From NCBI RefSeq assembly GCF_014836665.1, contig NZ_JACSQJ010000006.1, forward strand, positions 62,001-126,000: DNA of 64,000 nt, written 5' to 3'. This document shows positions 49,000-57,994 of this stretch, in pieces. Both the position numbers and the translations under genes were made by a program. Numbering within the stretch: the stretch's first letter is position 1; each line of letters starts with the position of its first letter. The notes beneath the pieces were generated by a model that was given only the letters and a program-made list of their open reading frames with translations, made no database searches and was not told the DNA's origin. The stretch comes from Luteimonas colneyensis. Lineage in GTDB: Bacteria > Pseudomonadota > Gammaproteobacteria > Xanthomonadales > Xanthomonadaceae.

Positions 49000-49149
49000 G
49001 GCGGACATTGTCGCCCGCCCCCGCCGGGAATGCATGTCCGCGCGCGGGCATGCCGCAGTGCACATTGAGCGCGGCGGCCGCGGCGTGGAACGATGTCCGG
49101 TCGCTGTCCGGCGCCCCGCGCCCGGATGGTCCATCGCAGAGGAGCCTCC

Positions 49150-50985
49150 ATGTCGAAGTCCCGCACCGTCCGCACCGCGCTCGCCGCCGCCCTGGCGCTC
49201 GCGGTCCTGCCCGCCGCCGCCCACGACCAGCCGTTCTCCGGCACGGTGTTCTTCGGCGACAGCCTGACCGACGCCGGCTACTTCCGGCCCCTGCTGCCGC
49301 CGAACGTGCAGGCGGTCACCGGCCAGTTCACCACCAACCCGGGCCTGGTCTGGTCGCAGTGGCTGGCCGAGCACTACGGCACCCAGGCGCGCCCCAACGG
49401 CAACGGCCAGACCGGCGACAACCATGCAGCGGGCGGCGCCCGCAACGGCGTCGACGTCACCGGCGCGCTGGGCTTCACGCCCTCGCTGGCCACCCAGGCC
49501 GCGGGCTATCTCGCCGCCAACGGCGGCCGGGCCGATCCCGATGCGCTGTACACGGTCTGGGGCGGCAACAACGACCTGTTCGCGGTCGTCGCCGATCCCG
49601 GCAACGCCCAGGCGATCATCGGCGGCGCGGTGGGCGCGCAGGTCGGGATCATCGGCGGCCTGCAGGCGGCCGGCGCGCGCTACGTGCTGGTGCCGAACAT
49701 CCCGGACCTTGGCCTGACGCCGTCGTTCCGCGCCCAGGGTCCGGCCGCCGCCGCCCAGGGCACCGCGCTGGCCACCGGCTACAACCAGGCCCTGTTCTCC
49801 ACGCTGGCCAGCAACGGCCTGGCCGTGATCCCGGTCGACACCTTCGCCTTCCTGCGCGAGGTGGCCGCCGATCCGGCGCAGTTCGGGATCGCCAACGTCA
49901 CCGGCACCGCCTGCATGCCGCAGATCACCGCGCAGTCGCTCACCTGCAATCCCACCAGTCTGGTCAGCCCGGACGCGCCGCAGACCTATCTGTTCGCCGA
50001 CGGCGTGCACCCGGCCAGCGGCGCGCACGTGGCGCTGGCCGACCTGGCCATCGCCGCCATCGAGGGCCCGCGCCAGATGGCGGTGCTGCCGCATTCCGCG
50101 GCGGCCACGGGACGCAATCGCGCCCAGCGCGTCGGCGCCCACGTCTCGAACCGCGGCGACGCGGAGGGATCGCGCTGGTGGGCCGACCTGCGTGGCGACT
50201 TCCAGCGCTACGCCCACGGCGACCACTACGACGGCACCGGCCCGGCGCTGCTGGTCGGCATGGACTGGGGCGGCGACGGCCTGGCCTATGGCGGTTTCAT
50301 CGGCTATGGCGTGCAGGGCAACGACTGGGGCAGCCGCCGCGGCAACTGGGACCAGTCCGAGGCCTCGATCGGCGGCTACATCGGCTGGTCCGCGGAGTCG
50401 GGCGGCTGGATCAACGCCCAGCTCAGCTATACCAGCCTCGACTTCGACATCGAGCGCCAGGTGCCGCTGGGCCCGGCGCTGCGCACGCACGGCGGCTCCA
50501 CCGACGGCAGCAGCGTGGCGCTGGCGGTGCAGGGCGGGTGGCAGTTCGGCGACGGCGCGCTGCGCCACGGGCCGGTGCTGGGCGTGGTCGCGCAGCGGGT
50601 CGAGGTCGACGGCTTCGCCGAAAGCGATCCCGGCCTGTCGACGTCGCTGGCCTATCTCGACCAGGAGTTCGATTCGACGGTCGGCAGCGCCGGCTGGCAG
50701 CTGTCCTACGCCATCCACGACACCCTGGCGCCGTACGCGCGCGTGACCATCGACCGCGAATTCGAGGACGAGGCCGCGCAGGCCTTCGCGCGCTCGCAGT
50801 CGATCGCCGGCTCGCTGCCGTACGCGGTGCCCGGGGTGGAGTACGACCAGTCCTGGACCACGCTGACCTTCGGCGCGCGCACGAAGCTGTTCGGCCTGGA
50901 CGCCGACATCGGCGCCAGCGTCAACAGCGGGCAGAAGGGCGGCAAGCATTCCATGGTGTTCGCCAGCGTCGGCGCCGGCTTCTGA
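49150..50985 (+). CDS. GDSL-family esterase autotransporter (EstA-like)
   Basis: 611 residues. Signal peptide MSKSRTVRTALAAALALAVLPAAAHD. GDSL blocks are VFFGDSLTDAG (Ser of block I), YTVWGGNNDLFAV (block III Asn) and FADGVHP (block V Asp-x-x-His). The C-terminal 270 residues, with WWADLRGDFQRYAHG and a final aromatic VFASVGAGF, form a type Va autotransporter beta-barrel. The esterase would be displayed on the outer membrane, as in Pseudomonas EstA. ATG 49150 is chosen for the signal peptide; a longer frame starts at 49093. Confidence 0.9.
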   Translation: MSKSRTVRTALAAALALAVLPAAAHDQPFSGTVFFGDSLTDAGYFRPLLPPNVQAVTGQFTTNPGLVWSQWLAEHYGTQARPNGNGQTGDNHAAGGARNGVDVTGALGFTPSLATQAAGYLAANGGRADPDALYTVWGGNNDLFAVVADPGNAQAIIGGAVGAQVGIIGGLQAAGARYVLVPNIPDLGLTPSFRAQGPAAAAQGTALATGYNQALFSTLASNGLAVIPVDTFAFLREVAADPAQFGIANVTGTACMPQITAQSLTCNPTSLVSPDAPQTYLFADGVHPASGAHVALADLAIAAIEGPRQMAVLPHSAAATGRNRAQRVGAHVSNRGDAEGSRWWADLRGDFQRYAHGDHYDGTGPALLVGMDWGGDGLAYGGFIGYGVQGNDWGSRRGNWDQSEASIGGYIGWSAESGGWINAQLSYTSLDFDIERQVPLGPALRTHGGSTDGSSVALAVQGGWQFGDGALRHGPVLGVVAQRVEVDGFAESDPGLSTSLAYLDQEFDSTVGSAGWQLSYAIHDTLAPYARVTIDREFEDEAAQAFARSQSIAGSLPYAVPGVEYDQSWTTLTFGARTKLFGLDADIGASVNSGQKGGKHSMVFASVGAGF

Positions 50986-50993
50986 GCCATGGC

Positions 50994-51025
50994 CGCCGCG
51001 CGGCCATCGTGGCCGCGCGGCGTTT
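50994..51025 (+). terminator. Strong hairpin after the autotransporter gene
   Basis: A 13-bp perfect stem CGCCGCGCGGCCA/TGGCCGCGCGGCG (50994-51006 and 51010-51022) with loop TCG is followed by TTT. It separates the autotransporter gene from tRNA-Gly. Confidence 0.75.
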
Positions 51026-51064
51026 GCCAAACCCGGCGGCCGCGCCCTAGACTGGCTGCCTCGC

Positions 51065-51139
51065 GCGGGCGTAGTTCAATGGTAGAACTGCAGCTTCCCA
51101 AGCTGCTAGCGTGGGTTCGATTCCCATCGCCCGCTCCAT
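51065..51139 (+). tRNA. tRNA-Gly (anticodon CCC)
   Basis: 75 nt including the encoded CCA. The acceptor stem GCGGGCG pairs with CGCCCGC (51129-51135), with discriminator T. The anticodon stem GCAGC/GCTGC encloses loop TTCCCAA, giving anticodon CCC. The T-arm GTGGG-TTCGATT-CCCAT is intact. It reads the GGG codon. Confidence 0.95.
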
Positions 51140-51227
51140 CTCCCGAAGGTCTTCCATGGGATCGGCATGAGTGCGGCCTTCCATGGGCTTCCCTATCATT
51201 CCCGGCTCAACCGTCCGAGGAATGACC

Positions 51228-51605
51228 ATGAAGCACCTGACCGTCCTGCTCGTCGCCCCCGTGCTCGCACTGGGGCTGTCCGGCGCCGCCCACGCGGATG
51301 AGCGTCCCGACCACTTCGAAGGCGAGCGGGCCGCCACGCTGGACGAGGCGCTGGCGCACCTGTCCACGTACAACGCGCAGCTGCAGGCCATCCTGGCCAA
51401 GGACGAGCTGGGTCCCGAGGACACCGCGAAGATCCACGAGCTGACCTATACGCTCGAGAACGCGCTGCAGAAGATCGACTCCGAGGTGGACGCGATGGCG
51501 GAGGCGCTGGAAGAGGTGCACGTGGCGTCCGAGCGCTTCGAGGTCGACACCGTGCGGGCGCAGGGCCGCAGGTACCTGGACGCGTCCTCGAAGCTGGCTC
51601 CGTAA
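51228..51605 (+). CDS. Small secreted helical protein (DUF6746-like)
   Basis: 125 residues. A signal peptide (MKHLTVLLVAPVLALGLSGAAHA) precedes an acidic helical protein: DERPDHFEGERAATLDEALAHLSTYNAQLQAILAKDELGPEDTAKIHELTYTLENALQKI. A GAGG ribosome-binding site seven bases before ATG 51228 supports this start. It resembles small periplasmic proteins of a DUF6746 type, from memory and not certain. Role unknown. The RimK-like gene starts 18 bp downstream. Confidence 0.6.
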   Translation: MKHLTVLLVAPVLALGLSGAAHADERPDHFEGERAATLDEALAHLSTYNAQLQAILAKDELGPEDTAKIHELTYTLENALQKIDSEVDAMAEALEEVHVASERFEVDTVRAQGRRYLDASSKLAP

Positions 51606-51623
51606 CCACCCGGCGAATCCCCG

Positions 51624-52553
51624 ATGAAGTTCGCGATCCTGTCGCGCAACACCCGGCTGTACTCCACGCGACGCCTGGTCGAGGCGGCGCGCCGGCGCGG
51701 GCACAGCGTCCGCGTGCTCGATCCGCTGCGCTGCTACATGCGCATCGGCAAGGACGGCTTCGCGCTCCATTACAAGGGACAGTCGCTGGCCGGCTTCGGC
51801 GCGGTGATCCCGCGCATCGGGGCTTCGATCAACCGCTACGGCAACGCCGTGCTGCACCAGTTCGAGCTGATGGGCTGCCACACGCCCAACCCCTCGTCGG
51901 CGATCGCGGCGGCACGCGACAAGCTGCGCTGCCACCAGCTGCTGGCGGCGCAGGGCATCGACATGCCGGTCACCGTGTTCGGCGACAACCCCGACGACAC
52001 CGACGACCTGCTGGCGATGCTGGGTCCGCCGCCGCACGTGATCAAGCTCACCGAGGGCAGCCAGGGGCGCGGGGTGATGCTGACCGAGAAACCGTCGGCC
52101 TCGCGCGGCGTAGTCGACGCGCTGCGCGGGCTGTACGCGACCTTCCTGCTGCAGGAGTTCATCGCGGAGGCCGGCGGCGCCGACATCCGCTGCCTGGTGG
52201 TCGGCGACCGGGTGGTGGCGGCCATGCGCAGGCAGGCGCCGGACGGGGATTTTCGCGCCAACCTGCACCGGGGCGGGGTGGCCGAGGCCTTCGACCTGGA
52301 TCCGGAGGCGGCCGAGGTCGCCGTACGGGCGGCCAGGGTGCTGGGGCTGGGGGTGGCCGGGGTCGACCTGATCCTGTCCGCGCGCGGGCCGCTGGTCCTC
52401 GAGGTGAACGCCTCGCCGGGGCTGGAGGGCATCGAGCGTTCCACAGGTGTCGATGTGGCCGGCCTGATCGTCGAGTTCGTTGCAGCGGGCGCCGCAGGGG
52501 GCGGCATGAAATCCCGGACCCGCGTGAGGCGGCGTGCGCGAACGAAAGATTAA
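51624..52553 (+). CDS. RimK-like ATP-grasp ligase
   Basis: 309 residues. ATP-grasp fold: [46 protein letters not shown], then the metal-binding [28 protein letters not shown], all RimK-type. The N-terminal [22 protein letters not shown] and [22 protein letters not shown] match RimK, which adds glutamates to ribosomal protein S6. It also matches other alpha-L-glutamate ligases; the partner protein is not shown here. A basic tail ([13 protein letters not shown]) is added at the end. Confidence 0.87.
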   Translation: MKFAILSRNTRLYSTRRLVEAARRRGHSVRVLDPLRCYMRIGKDGFALHYKGQSLAGFGAVIPRIGASINRYGNAVLHQFELMGCHTPNPSSAIAAARDKLRCHQLLAAQGIDMPVTVFGDNPDDTDDLLAMLGPPPHVIKLTEGSQGRGVMLTEKPSASRGVVDALRGLYATFLLQEFIAEAGGADIRCLVVGDRVVAAMRRQAPDGDFRANLHRGGVAEAFDLDPEAAEVAVRAARVLGLGVAGVDLILSARGPLVLEVNASPGLEGIERSTGVDVAGLIVEFVAAGAAGGGMKSRTRVRRRARTKD

Positions 52554-52675
52554 CGCCTGGGTTAACGGCTGTTTAATCAAGGCGCGGTTAGCGTGGCCCG
52601 ACCGAAATTCCTCGCGGACTTCCGGATCTCTCCAGTCGTCGGTCTTGGATTGCGGTCATCGGGGCAATACTCTTC

Positions 52676-52707
52676 GGCCCGGGCGAAGTCCTCGCCCGGG
52701 CCATTTT
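52676..52707 (+). terminator. Terminator upstream of the secreted-protein gene
   Basis: An 11-bp perfect stem GGCCCGGGCGA/TCGCCCGGGCC (52676-52686 and 52692-52702) with loop AGTCC is followed by ATTTTG. It lies between the RimK-like gene and the 52826 gene and should separate the two transcripts. Confidence 0.85.
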
Positions 52708-52825
52708 GTATCCGTGCGTCTCCGGCGTTTGTGCAGGGAGTCATGCGCAGGCAGAATCGGACGACATGCCCCCCACGGCATTGTTCGCCCGCATGCAACG
52801 TCCACACTGTCCTGCGAGGGTTTAA

Positions 52826-53323
52826 ATGTACAAGCTCATGGTTCTGGCACTTTTTGCACTGCTGCTCCCGGCCACGGCGATGGCCACCATTGATTCCGGC
52901 GGCCAGGCCTTCAAGCCCGACAAGGGTCTCGACCTCACCGCCTCCTTCGGCGAACAGCGCACGGCCATCAACAAGGCCCTGTCGGACGGCGAGACCTACA
53001 GCGAGCTCCAGCCCGCCGACCTGCGCGTCGTGCAGGATTCGCTTGGCCGCATCTCGACCCTGCTCGGCGATGCTCAGACCATCGACCAGATGTCGCCGGA
53101 CGCAAAGGTCGAGCTGTTCAACGAACAGGAAAAGGTCAACACGCTCCTGGTCCAGGCGCACAAGGACAGCCGCATGATCTGCAGGCGCGAGAAGCCTACG
53201 GGTTCACACCGCCCCACCACGCTGTGCCTGACCGTGGCCGAGCGCCGCCGCCAGCGCGAGGCGGCCAATGATTTCTTCCGCTACAACCCCAGGGCTGAAG
53301 GCCCGAACAATCAGTCCTTCTGA
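52826..53323 (+). CDS. Secreted protein of unknown function upstream of the two-component system
   Basis: 165 residues with a signal peptide MYKLMVLALFALLLPATAMA. The mature protein is helical and charged, with two cysteines (DSRMICRREKP and TTLCLTVAERRR). It ends 12 bp before the response-regulator gene and lies on the same strand, so it could be cotranscribed with it. I recognise no domain. A periplasmic partner of the sensor kinase is possible but only inferred. Confidence 0.6.
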   Translation: MYKLMVLALFALLLPATAMATIDSGGQAFKPDKGLDLTASFGEQRTAINKALSDGETYSELQPADLRVVQDSLGRISTLLGDAQTIDQMSPDAKVELFNEQEKVNTLLVQAHKDSRMICRREKPTGSHRPTTLCLTVAERRRQREAANDFFRYNPRAEGPNNQSF

Positions 53324-53335
53324 CCAGGAGCCTGC

Positions 53336-54019
53336 ATGCGCATACTCGTCATCGAAGACAACCAGGACATCGCCGCCAACCTCGGCGACTACCTGGAGGA
53401 CCGTGGCCACACCGTCGACTTCGCCGCCGACGGGGTGACCGGCCTGCACCTGGCCGTGGTCCATGACTTCGACGCCGTGGTGCTGGACCTGAACCTCCCG
53501 GGCATGGACGGCATCGAGGTCTGCCGCAAGCTTCGCAACGAGGCCCGCAAGCAGACCCCGGTGCTCATGCTCACCGCCCGCGACAGCCTGGACAGCAAGC
53601 TGGCGGGCTTCGACTCGGGCGCCGACGACTACCTGATCAAGCCGTTCGCGCTGCAGGAGGTCGAAGTCCGGCTCAACGCCCTGGCGCGCCGCGGCAAGGG
53701 CGTGCAGACGCGCGTGCTCGAGGTCGCCGACCTCGAGTACAACCTCGACACCCTCGAGGTGCGGCGCGCCGGCAAGCTGGTGCAGCTCAATCCCACGGCG
53801 CTGAAGATCCTGCAGTCGCTGATGGAGGCGTCGCCGGCGGTGGTCACCCGCCAGGAGCTCGAGACCCGGGTCTGGGGCGAGGAGCTGCCCGATTCGGACA
53901 GCCTGCGCGTGCACATCCACGGACTGCGGGCGGTGATCGACAAGCCGTTCCCGACCCAGCTCGTGCAGACCCGCCATGGCATCGGATACCGCATCGCCGC
54001 GCCAGATGCCTCAAGCTGA
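53336..54019 (+). CDS. OmpR-family response regulator
   Basis: 227 residues. The receiver domain has acidic pocket EDN at residues 7-9, phospho-acceptor Asp in DAVVLDLNLPGMDG, a conserved Thr in MLTARDS and Lys in LIKPF. The winged-helix DNA-binding domain is at residues 125-227, with LETRVWGEELPDSDSLRVHIHGLRAVIDKPFPTQLVQTRHGIGYRI. The start of the kinase gene overlaps its stop by 14 bases. Confidence 0.92.
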   Translation: MRILVIEDNQDIAANLGDYLEDRGHTVDFAADGVTGLHLAVVHDFDAVVLDLNLPGMDGIEVCRKLRNEARKQTPVLMLTARDSLDSKLAGFDSGADDYLIKPFALQEVEVRLNALARRGKGVQTRVLEVADLEYNLDTLEVRRAGKLVQLNPTALKILQSLMEASPAVVTRQELETRVWGEELPDSDSLRVHIHGLRAVIDKPFPTQLVQTRHGIGYRIAAPDASS

Positions 54020-55355
54020 AGCCGCGCCGTCCGCGCCCAAGGGGCTCGGGCGGCGTCGGTACCGCCGCAGGCTGCGCAGCCGCATCATCCTCTCGTTCGC
54101 CCTGCTGGGCCTCGGCCTGACGGCGATGTTCGCCATCGCCGCGGCCTACGTCGGCGCGGTGGTCGAGGACCAGGCCGTCGGCACGGTGCTGAAGGAGAAC
54201 CTCGACGACTACGCCGAGCGCTTCTACCAGGACCAGACCGCGCAGCTGTCGCCGCTGGGCAGCGTGCGCGCCTATGTGTTCGGTCCCGACAAGTGGCACA
54301 ACGCGCAGGCGGACTGGATCCCGCTGGAATCCGGCGTCTACAACATGAACGGCATCGAGGACGGCGAGCCCTTCGTCTACCGGCTGGTGGTCAAGAAGGA
54401 CCCGGACTACTGGTTCTTCGTCGCCCAGGACATGACCAGCACCGCCGAGGTGCGCGCGCGCATCAAGCTGATCCTGATCGCCGCCGTCGTGCTGTTCACC
54501 GTGCTTGCCGGGATCATCGGCTGGTGGTCGGCCTCGCGAGTGATGCGGCCGGTCTCGGAGCTGGCCAACCTGCTGGGCGCGTCCGACGACAGCGCGCGGC
54601 CGGTGGCGCTGGCGCCGCACTTTCCCGACGACGAGGTCGGTGAGCTGGCGACCGCGCTCGACGACTACGCCGCGCGCCTGACCGAGGTCGTGCAGCGCGA
54701 TCGCGAGTTCAACGCCGACGTCAGCCACGAGCTGCGCACGCCGCTGGCGGTGATCAAGGGCGCGGTCGAGCTGCTGCTGTCGCGGCCGGGGCTGGACGAC
54801 AAGACGCTCGCGCGCCTGCAGCGCATCCAGCGTGCCGAGGCGCAGTGCACCGACCTGATCAGCGCCCTGCTGCTGCTGTCGCGGGCCGAGCGCGGCCACG
54901 GCAATACCGATGTCTACCGCGTCGCCGAGCAGTTGCTCGAGGCGCATCGTCCCCAGCTGGGCGCCAAGGCGCTGGAGCTGTGCCTGGAAGGCGAGCCCGG
55001 TCGCCTGGTGGTGGACGCGCCGGAGGCGGCGGTCTCGGTGGCGCTGGGCAACCTGATCGGCAACGCCGTGAAGTACACCACCGCCGGCACGGTGGTCGTC
55101 CGCCTGCACGAGCGCGCGGTCGACGTCATCGATTCGGGCCCGGGCCTCAGCGCCGAGGACGCCGCGCACCTGTTCGAGCGCGGCTATCGCGGCAGCCACG
55201 CCGAGCACACGCACGGCGGCGGCATCGGCCTGTCGATCGTGCGCCGGCTGTGCCGCCTCTACCAGTGGCGGGTGCGCGTGGTGCCGGGCGCGGAGCGCGG
55301 CGTGGTGGCCACGCTGCGCTTCGATGTCGAGGGCGACGAGGCCGGGACGGGCTGA
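54006..55355 (+). CDS. Sensor histidine kinase
   Basis: 449 residues from ATG 54006. Two transmembrane helices (ILSFALLGLGLTAMFAIAAAYVGAVV and LILIAAVVLFTVLAGIIGWW) flank a periplasmic sensor loop of about 130 residues with GVYNMNGIEDGEPFVYRLVVKKDPDYWF. The HAMP-like linker, H-box FNADVSHELRTPLAVIKGA and the ATPase N, G1 and G2 boxes (NLIGNAVKYT, DSGPGL, GGGIGLSIV) are complete. It shares overall plan with ColS/VgrS-type kinases of xanthomonads; the ligand is not known. Confidence 0.9.
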   Translation: MPQAEAAPSAPKGLGRRRYRRRLRSRIILSFALLGLGLTAMFAIAAAYVGAVVEDQAVGTVLKENLDDYAERFYQDQTAQLSPLGSVRAYVFGPDKWHNAQADWIPLESGVYNMNGIEDGEPFVYRLVVKKDPDYWFFVAQDMTSTAEVRARIKLILIAAVVLFTVLAGIIGWWSASRVMRPVSELANLLGASDDSARPVALAPHFPDDEVGELATALDDYAARLTEVVQRDREFNADVSHELRTPLAVIKGAVELLLSRPGLDDKTLARLQRIQRAEAQCTDLISALLLLSRAERGHGNTDVYRVAEQLLEAHRPQLGAKALELCLEGEPGRLVVDAPEAAVSVALGNLIGNAVKYTTAGTVVVRLHERAVDVIDSGPGLSAEDAAHLFERGYRGSHAEHTHGGGIGLSIVRRLCRLYQWRVRVVPGAERGVVATLRFDVEGDEAGTG

Positions 55356-55372
55356 GCGCCCCGGCCAGGGGC

Positions 55373-56290
55373 TCAGCCGCGCAGCGGCTCCAGCCAGCCG
55401 TGGCGGTCGGGCGTGCGGCCGTCGAACAGTCCGAAGAAGAGCTCCTGCAGGCGCAGGGTCACCGGTCCGGCGCGGCCGGCGCCGACCTGGCGACCGTCGA
55501 CCGAGCGGATCGGAGTGATCTCGGCGGCGGTGCCGCACATGAACAGCTCGTCGCAGAGATACAGGTACTCGCGCGGCAGGTCGCGTTCGACCACGGCGAT
55601 GCCGGCATCGCGGGCGAGGCGGATGATCGAGTCGCGGGTGATGCCGTTGAGCAGCGCCGCGCTCACCGGCGTGGTGTGCAGGGCGCCGTCGAAGACCAGG
55701 AACAGGTTTTCGCCCGCGCCCTCGCTGAGCAGGCCCGTCGACGCCAGCGCGATGCCTTCGCCGAAGCCCAGGCGGCGCGCCTCGCGCGCGACCAGCTGGC
55801 CGGACAGGTAGTTGCCGCCGGCCTTGGCGCCGGCGGGGATGGTGTTGGGCGCGAAGCGCTGCCAGCTCGAGACGCAGGCGTCGATGCCTTCGGTCAGCGC
55901 GCCCTCGCCCAGATAGGGACCCATGTGCCAGGACGCCACGGCGACGTCGATCGGCGTTTCCGCGCTCAGTCCAAAGCCGCCGAGGCCGCGCCACGCCACC
56001 GGGCGCAGGTAGGCCTGCCGCAGCTCGTTGCGGCGCACCACCTCGTGGCAGGCGGCGTCGAGCTCCTCGGGCGTGTACGGGATCGCCATGTCGTAGATGC
56101 GCGCGGAGGCGAACAGGCGGCGGGTGTGGTCCTGCAGGCGGAAGATCGCGCTGCCGCCGGGAGTGGCGTAGGCGCGGATGCCCTCGAACACCGACGAGCC
56201 GTAGTGGAGACCGTGCGACATGACATGCGTGGTGGCTTCGGCCCAGGGCTTGATGCCGCCGTTGTGCCAGATCCATTCGGGGTACTGCAT
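55373..56290 (-). CDS. ilvE: Branched-chain amino acid aminotransferase
   Basis: 305 residues starting MQYPEWIWHNGGI. Class IV PLP enzyme; the Schiff-base lysine is in IPAGAKAGGNYLSGQLVAREA. The signature LSEGAGENLFLVFDGALHTTP, and FVFEGIRAY-type SVFEGIRAYAT at the N-terminus, are both present. It converges with the kinase gene, 17 bp between stops. Confidence 0.93.
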   Translation of the reverse strand: MQYPEWIWHNGGIKPWAEATTHVMSHGLHYGSSVFEGIRAYATPGGSAIFRLQDHTRRLFASARIYDMAIPYTPEELDAACHEVVRRNELRQAYLRPVAWRGLGGFGLSAETPIDVAVASWHMGPYLGEGALTEGIDACVSSWQRFAPNTIPAGAKAGGNYLSGQLVAREARRLGFGEGIALASTGLLSEGAGENLFLVFDGALHTTPVSAALLNGITRDSIIRLARDAGIAVVERDLPREYLYLCDELFMCGTAAEITPIRSVDGRQVGAGRAGPVTLRLQELFFGLFDGRTPDRHGWLEPLRG

Positions 56291-56333
56291 GGCGCCGCTC
56301 CGTTCCGGTGGAGGGCCATTGTGCCGCACCGGC

Positions 56334-56990
56334 TCAGAGCGAGATCCACCAGCAGTCCATGTGCCGGCGCAGGCTGAAGGTGGTGGTGGACGGCGTGATG
56401 CCGTCGGACAGCACCTGGTCGATGCGCAGCGCGACCGGCCGCCGCGGCGCCGGCGGGGCAGGGGGCGGTGGCAGGGTGCTGCTGGTCGTACCGGTGACGA
56501 GCGCCGGCAGCGTTGCCGGCCCGGCGGGGGCGGCGGCTGCAGTGGGTGCCATGTCCGGCGAAGGGACGACGATGGTCCGCGCCGGCCGCAGCGCGGTGAC
56601 GTTGAGCAGGGGACGGCGCGCGATCGCGTCCAGCCGCTCCAGTACCGCATAGCCGTTGCGATGACCCATTCCCGCCCAGTGGTAGCTGCGTGCCAGCCAG
56701 TTGGTGTCGCGGGCGTCGATCGCCGAGGTCACCTCGAAGATCAGGTCCTGCAGGCGACGCGAGCAGCCGCCGCGGTAGCGCGGCCCGATGCCCTGGGAAA
56801 GGCCGTCGCCGGCGTGGGGCCGGGTCTCGACCGCGCCCAGCGTGGCGCAGCTGCGGTCGGTGTACACGGTGCCGCCGTCGGGCGTCGTGCAGCGGCGGAC
56901 CTGGGCTCCGGCGGGAGCGGGCAGCAGGAGGGCGATCGCCACCGCCGCCAGCAGCGAGGCGGCCAGGACGGGGTGGCGCGGGTACGGCAT
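56334..56990 (-). CDS. Secreted DUF4124-like protein with proline-rich linker
   Basis: 218 residues. Signal peptide MPYPRHPVLAASLLAAVAIALLLPAPAGAQ. The mature start VRRCTTPDGGTVYTDRSCATLGAV has the DUF4124-like 'C..PDGxxxYtdr.C' pattern, with two cysteines. A long linker contains TAAAAPAGPATLP and LPPPPAPPAPRR, and the C-terminal segment is RIDQVLSDGITPSTTTFSLRRHMDCWW. Role unknown; the third DUF4124-type gene in this window. Confidence 0.65.
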   Translation of the reverse strand: MPYPRHPVLAASLLAAVAIALLLPAPAGAQVRRCTTPDGGTVYTDRSCATLGAVETRPHAGDGLSQGIGPRYRGGCSRRLQDLIFEVTSAIDARDTNWLARSYHWAGMGHRNGYAVLERLDAIARRPLLNVTALRPARTIVVPSPDMAPTAAAAPAGPATLPALVTGTTSSTLPPPPAPPAPRRPVALRIDQVLSDGITPSTTTFSLRRHMDCWWISL

Positions 56991-57039
56991 CCGCCAAGGG
57001 TACCGCGACGGCTGCCCCTGCGGCGCGCCGGGCGCGGCC

Positions 57040-57864
57040 TCAGCCCAGCCGTTCGAGCACGGCGGCCGTCGGCCGGGCGAGGTTGAGGGTGTAGAAATGC
57101 AGGCCCGGGGCACCGCCTTCGACCAGCCGCCGGCACAGGCCGGCGACGAAATCCGCGGCGAGTTCGCGGACGCTGTCCGCGTCGTCGCCGTAGGCCGCCA
57201 TGCGCTTGCGCAGCCAGCGCGGGATTTCCGCGCCGCAGGCGTCCGAGAAGCGCTTCAGCTGGCTGAAGTTCGAGATCGGCATGATGCCGGGGACGATCGG
57301 CACCTCGACCCCGAGCGCGCGGGCCTCGTCGACGAAGCGGAAATAGGCGTCGGCGTTGTAGAAGTACTGCGTGATCGCCCCGTCCGCGCCGGCGTCGACC
57401 TTGGCCTTGAAGTGGCGCAGGTCGGCCAGCGCGTCCTCGGCCTGCGGATGTGTTTCCGGATAGCAGGCGACCTCGATGTGGAAGCAGTCGCCGTGCTCGG
57501 CGCGGATGAAGGCGACCAGGTCGGCGGCGTGGCGGAATTCGCCGGGATGGCCCATGCCGGAAGGCAGGTCGCCGCGGAGCGCGACGATGCGGCCGCAGCC
57601 CTGCGCGCGATAGCGCTGCAGCAGGGCCGCGATTTCCTCGCGCGTGCCGCCCACGCAGGACAGGTGCGGGGCCGCGGCCAGCCCGTGGTCGTCGATCAGC
57701 GCGCGCACGGTGTCGCCGGTGTAGCTGAGCGTCGAGCCGCCGGCGCCGAAGGTGCAGGACACGTACTCGGGCGACCAGGCCTTGAGCCGGGTGGCGGTGC
57801 GGCCCAGCTGCGCGCGCTGCTCATCGTTCTTCGGCGGGTAGAACTCGAAGCTGATCGGGATCAT
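57040..57864 (-). CDS. metF: 5,10-methylenetetrahydrofolate reductase
   Basis: 274 residues from ATG 57864 (MIPISFEFYPPKNDEQ). MetF makes 5-methyl-THF for methionine synthesis; the FAD-linked TIM barrel shows SFEFYPPK, FGAGGSTLSYT, RGDLPSGMGH, CYPETHP, AKVDAGADGAITQYFYNADAY and GIMPISN motifs. It lies 220 bp downstream of ahcY in the same direction, separated by a 12-bp stem hairpin. It probably has its own promoter region. Confidence 0.94.
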   Translation of the reverse strand: MIPISFEFYPPKNDEQRAQLGRTATRLKAWSPEYVSCTFGAGGSTLSYTGDTVRALIDDHGLAAAPHLSCVGGTREEIAALLQRYRAQGCGRIVALRGDLPSGMGHPGEFRHAADLVAFIRAEHGDCFHIEVACYPETHPQAEDALADLRHFKAKVDAGADGAITQYFYNADAYFRFVDEARALGVEVPIVPGIMPISNFSQLKRFSDACGAEIPRWLRKRMAAYGDDADSVRELAADFVAGLCRRLVEGGAPGLHFYTLNLARPTAAVLERLG

Positions 57865-57884
57865 GGCGGCCGTGGTGTCGGGAA

Positions 57885-57925
57885 CGGGGTGATGATATCT
57901 CTTTATCGCGATGGATATATACGGA
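57885..57925 (-). promoter_or_regulatory. AT-rich palindromic site upstream of metF, candidate operator
   Basis: The minus strand reads TATATCCATCGCGATAAAGA then GATATC within 40 bp of the metF start, an AT island in a 70% GC genome. It contains ATATC...GATAT as an inverted repeat around a central ATCGCGAT palindrome. SahR, an ArsR-family regulator of methionine-cycle genes in many proteobacteria, binds AT-rich ATATC-type palindromes, so a SahR or MetR/MetJ-like site is the inference; the exact motif cannot be confirmed here. Confidence 0.4.
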
Positions 57926-57994
57926 TTCTCCGGCGGCGACCGGACGGGGCAGCGGAGGCGTCGTCGTCGCGAGGCGGTGGCGAGTCCGCGAAAC

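Noticed and set aside
48799..51030. A 743-residue minus-strand frame ending with the ThiS sequence
   Set aside because: Only the last 66 residues (thiS) are real; the upstream part is antisense to the autotransporter gene.
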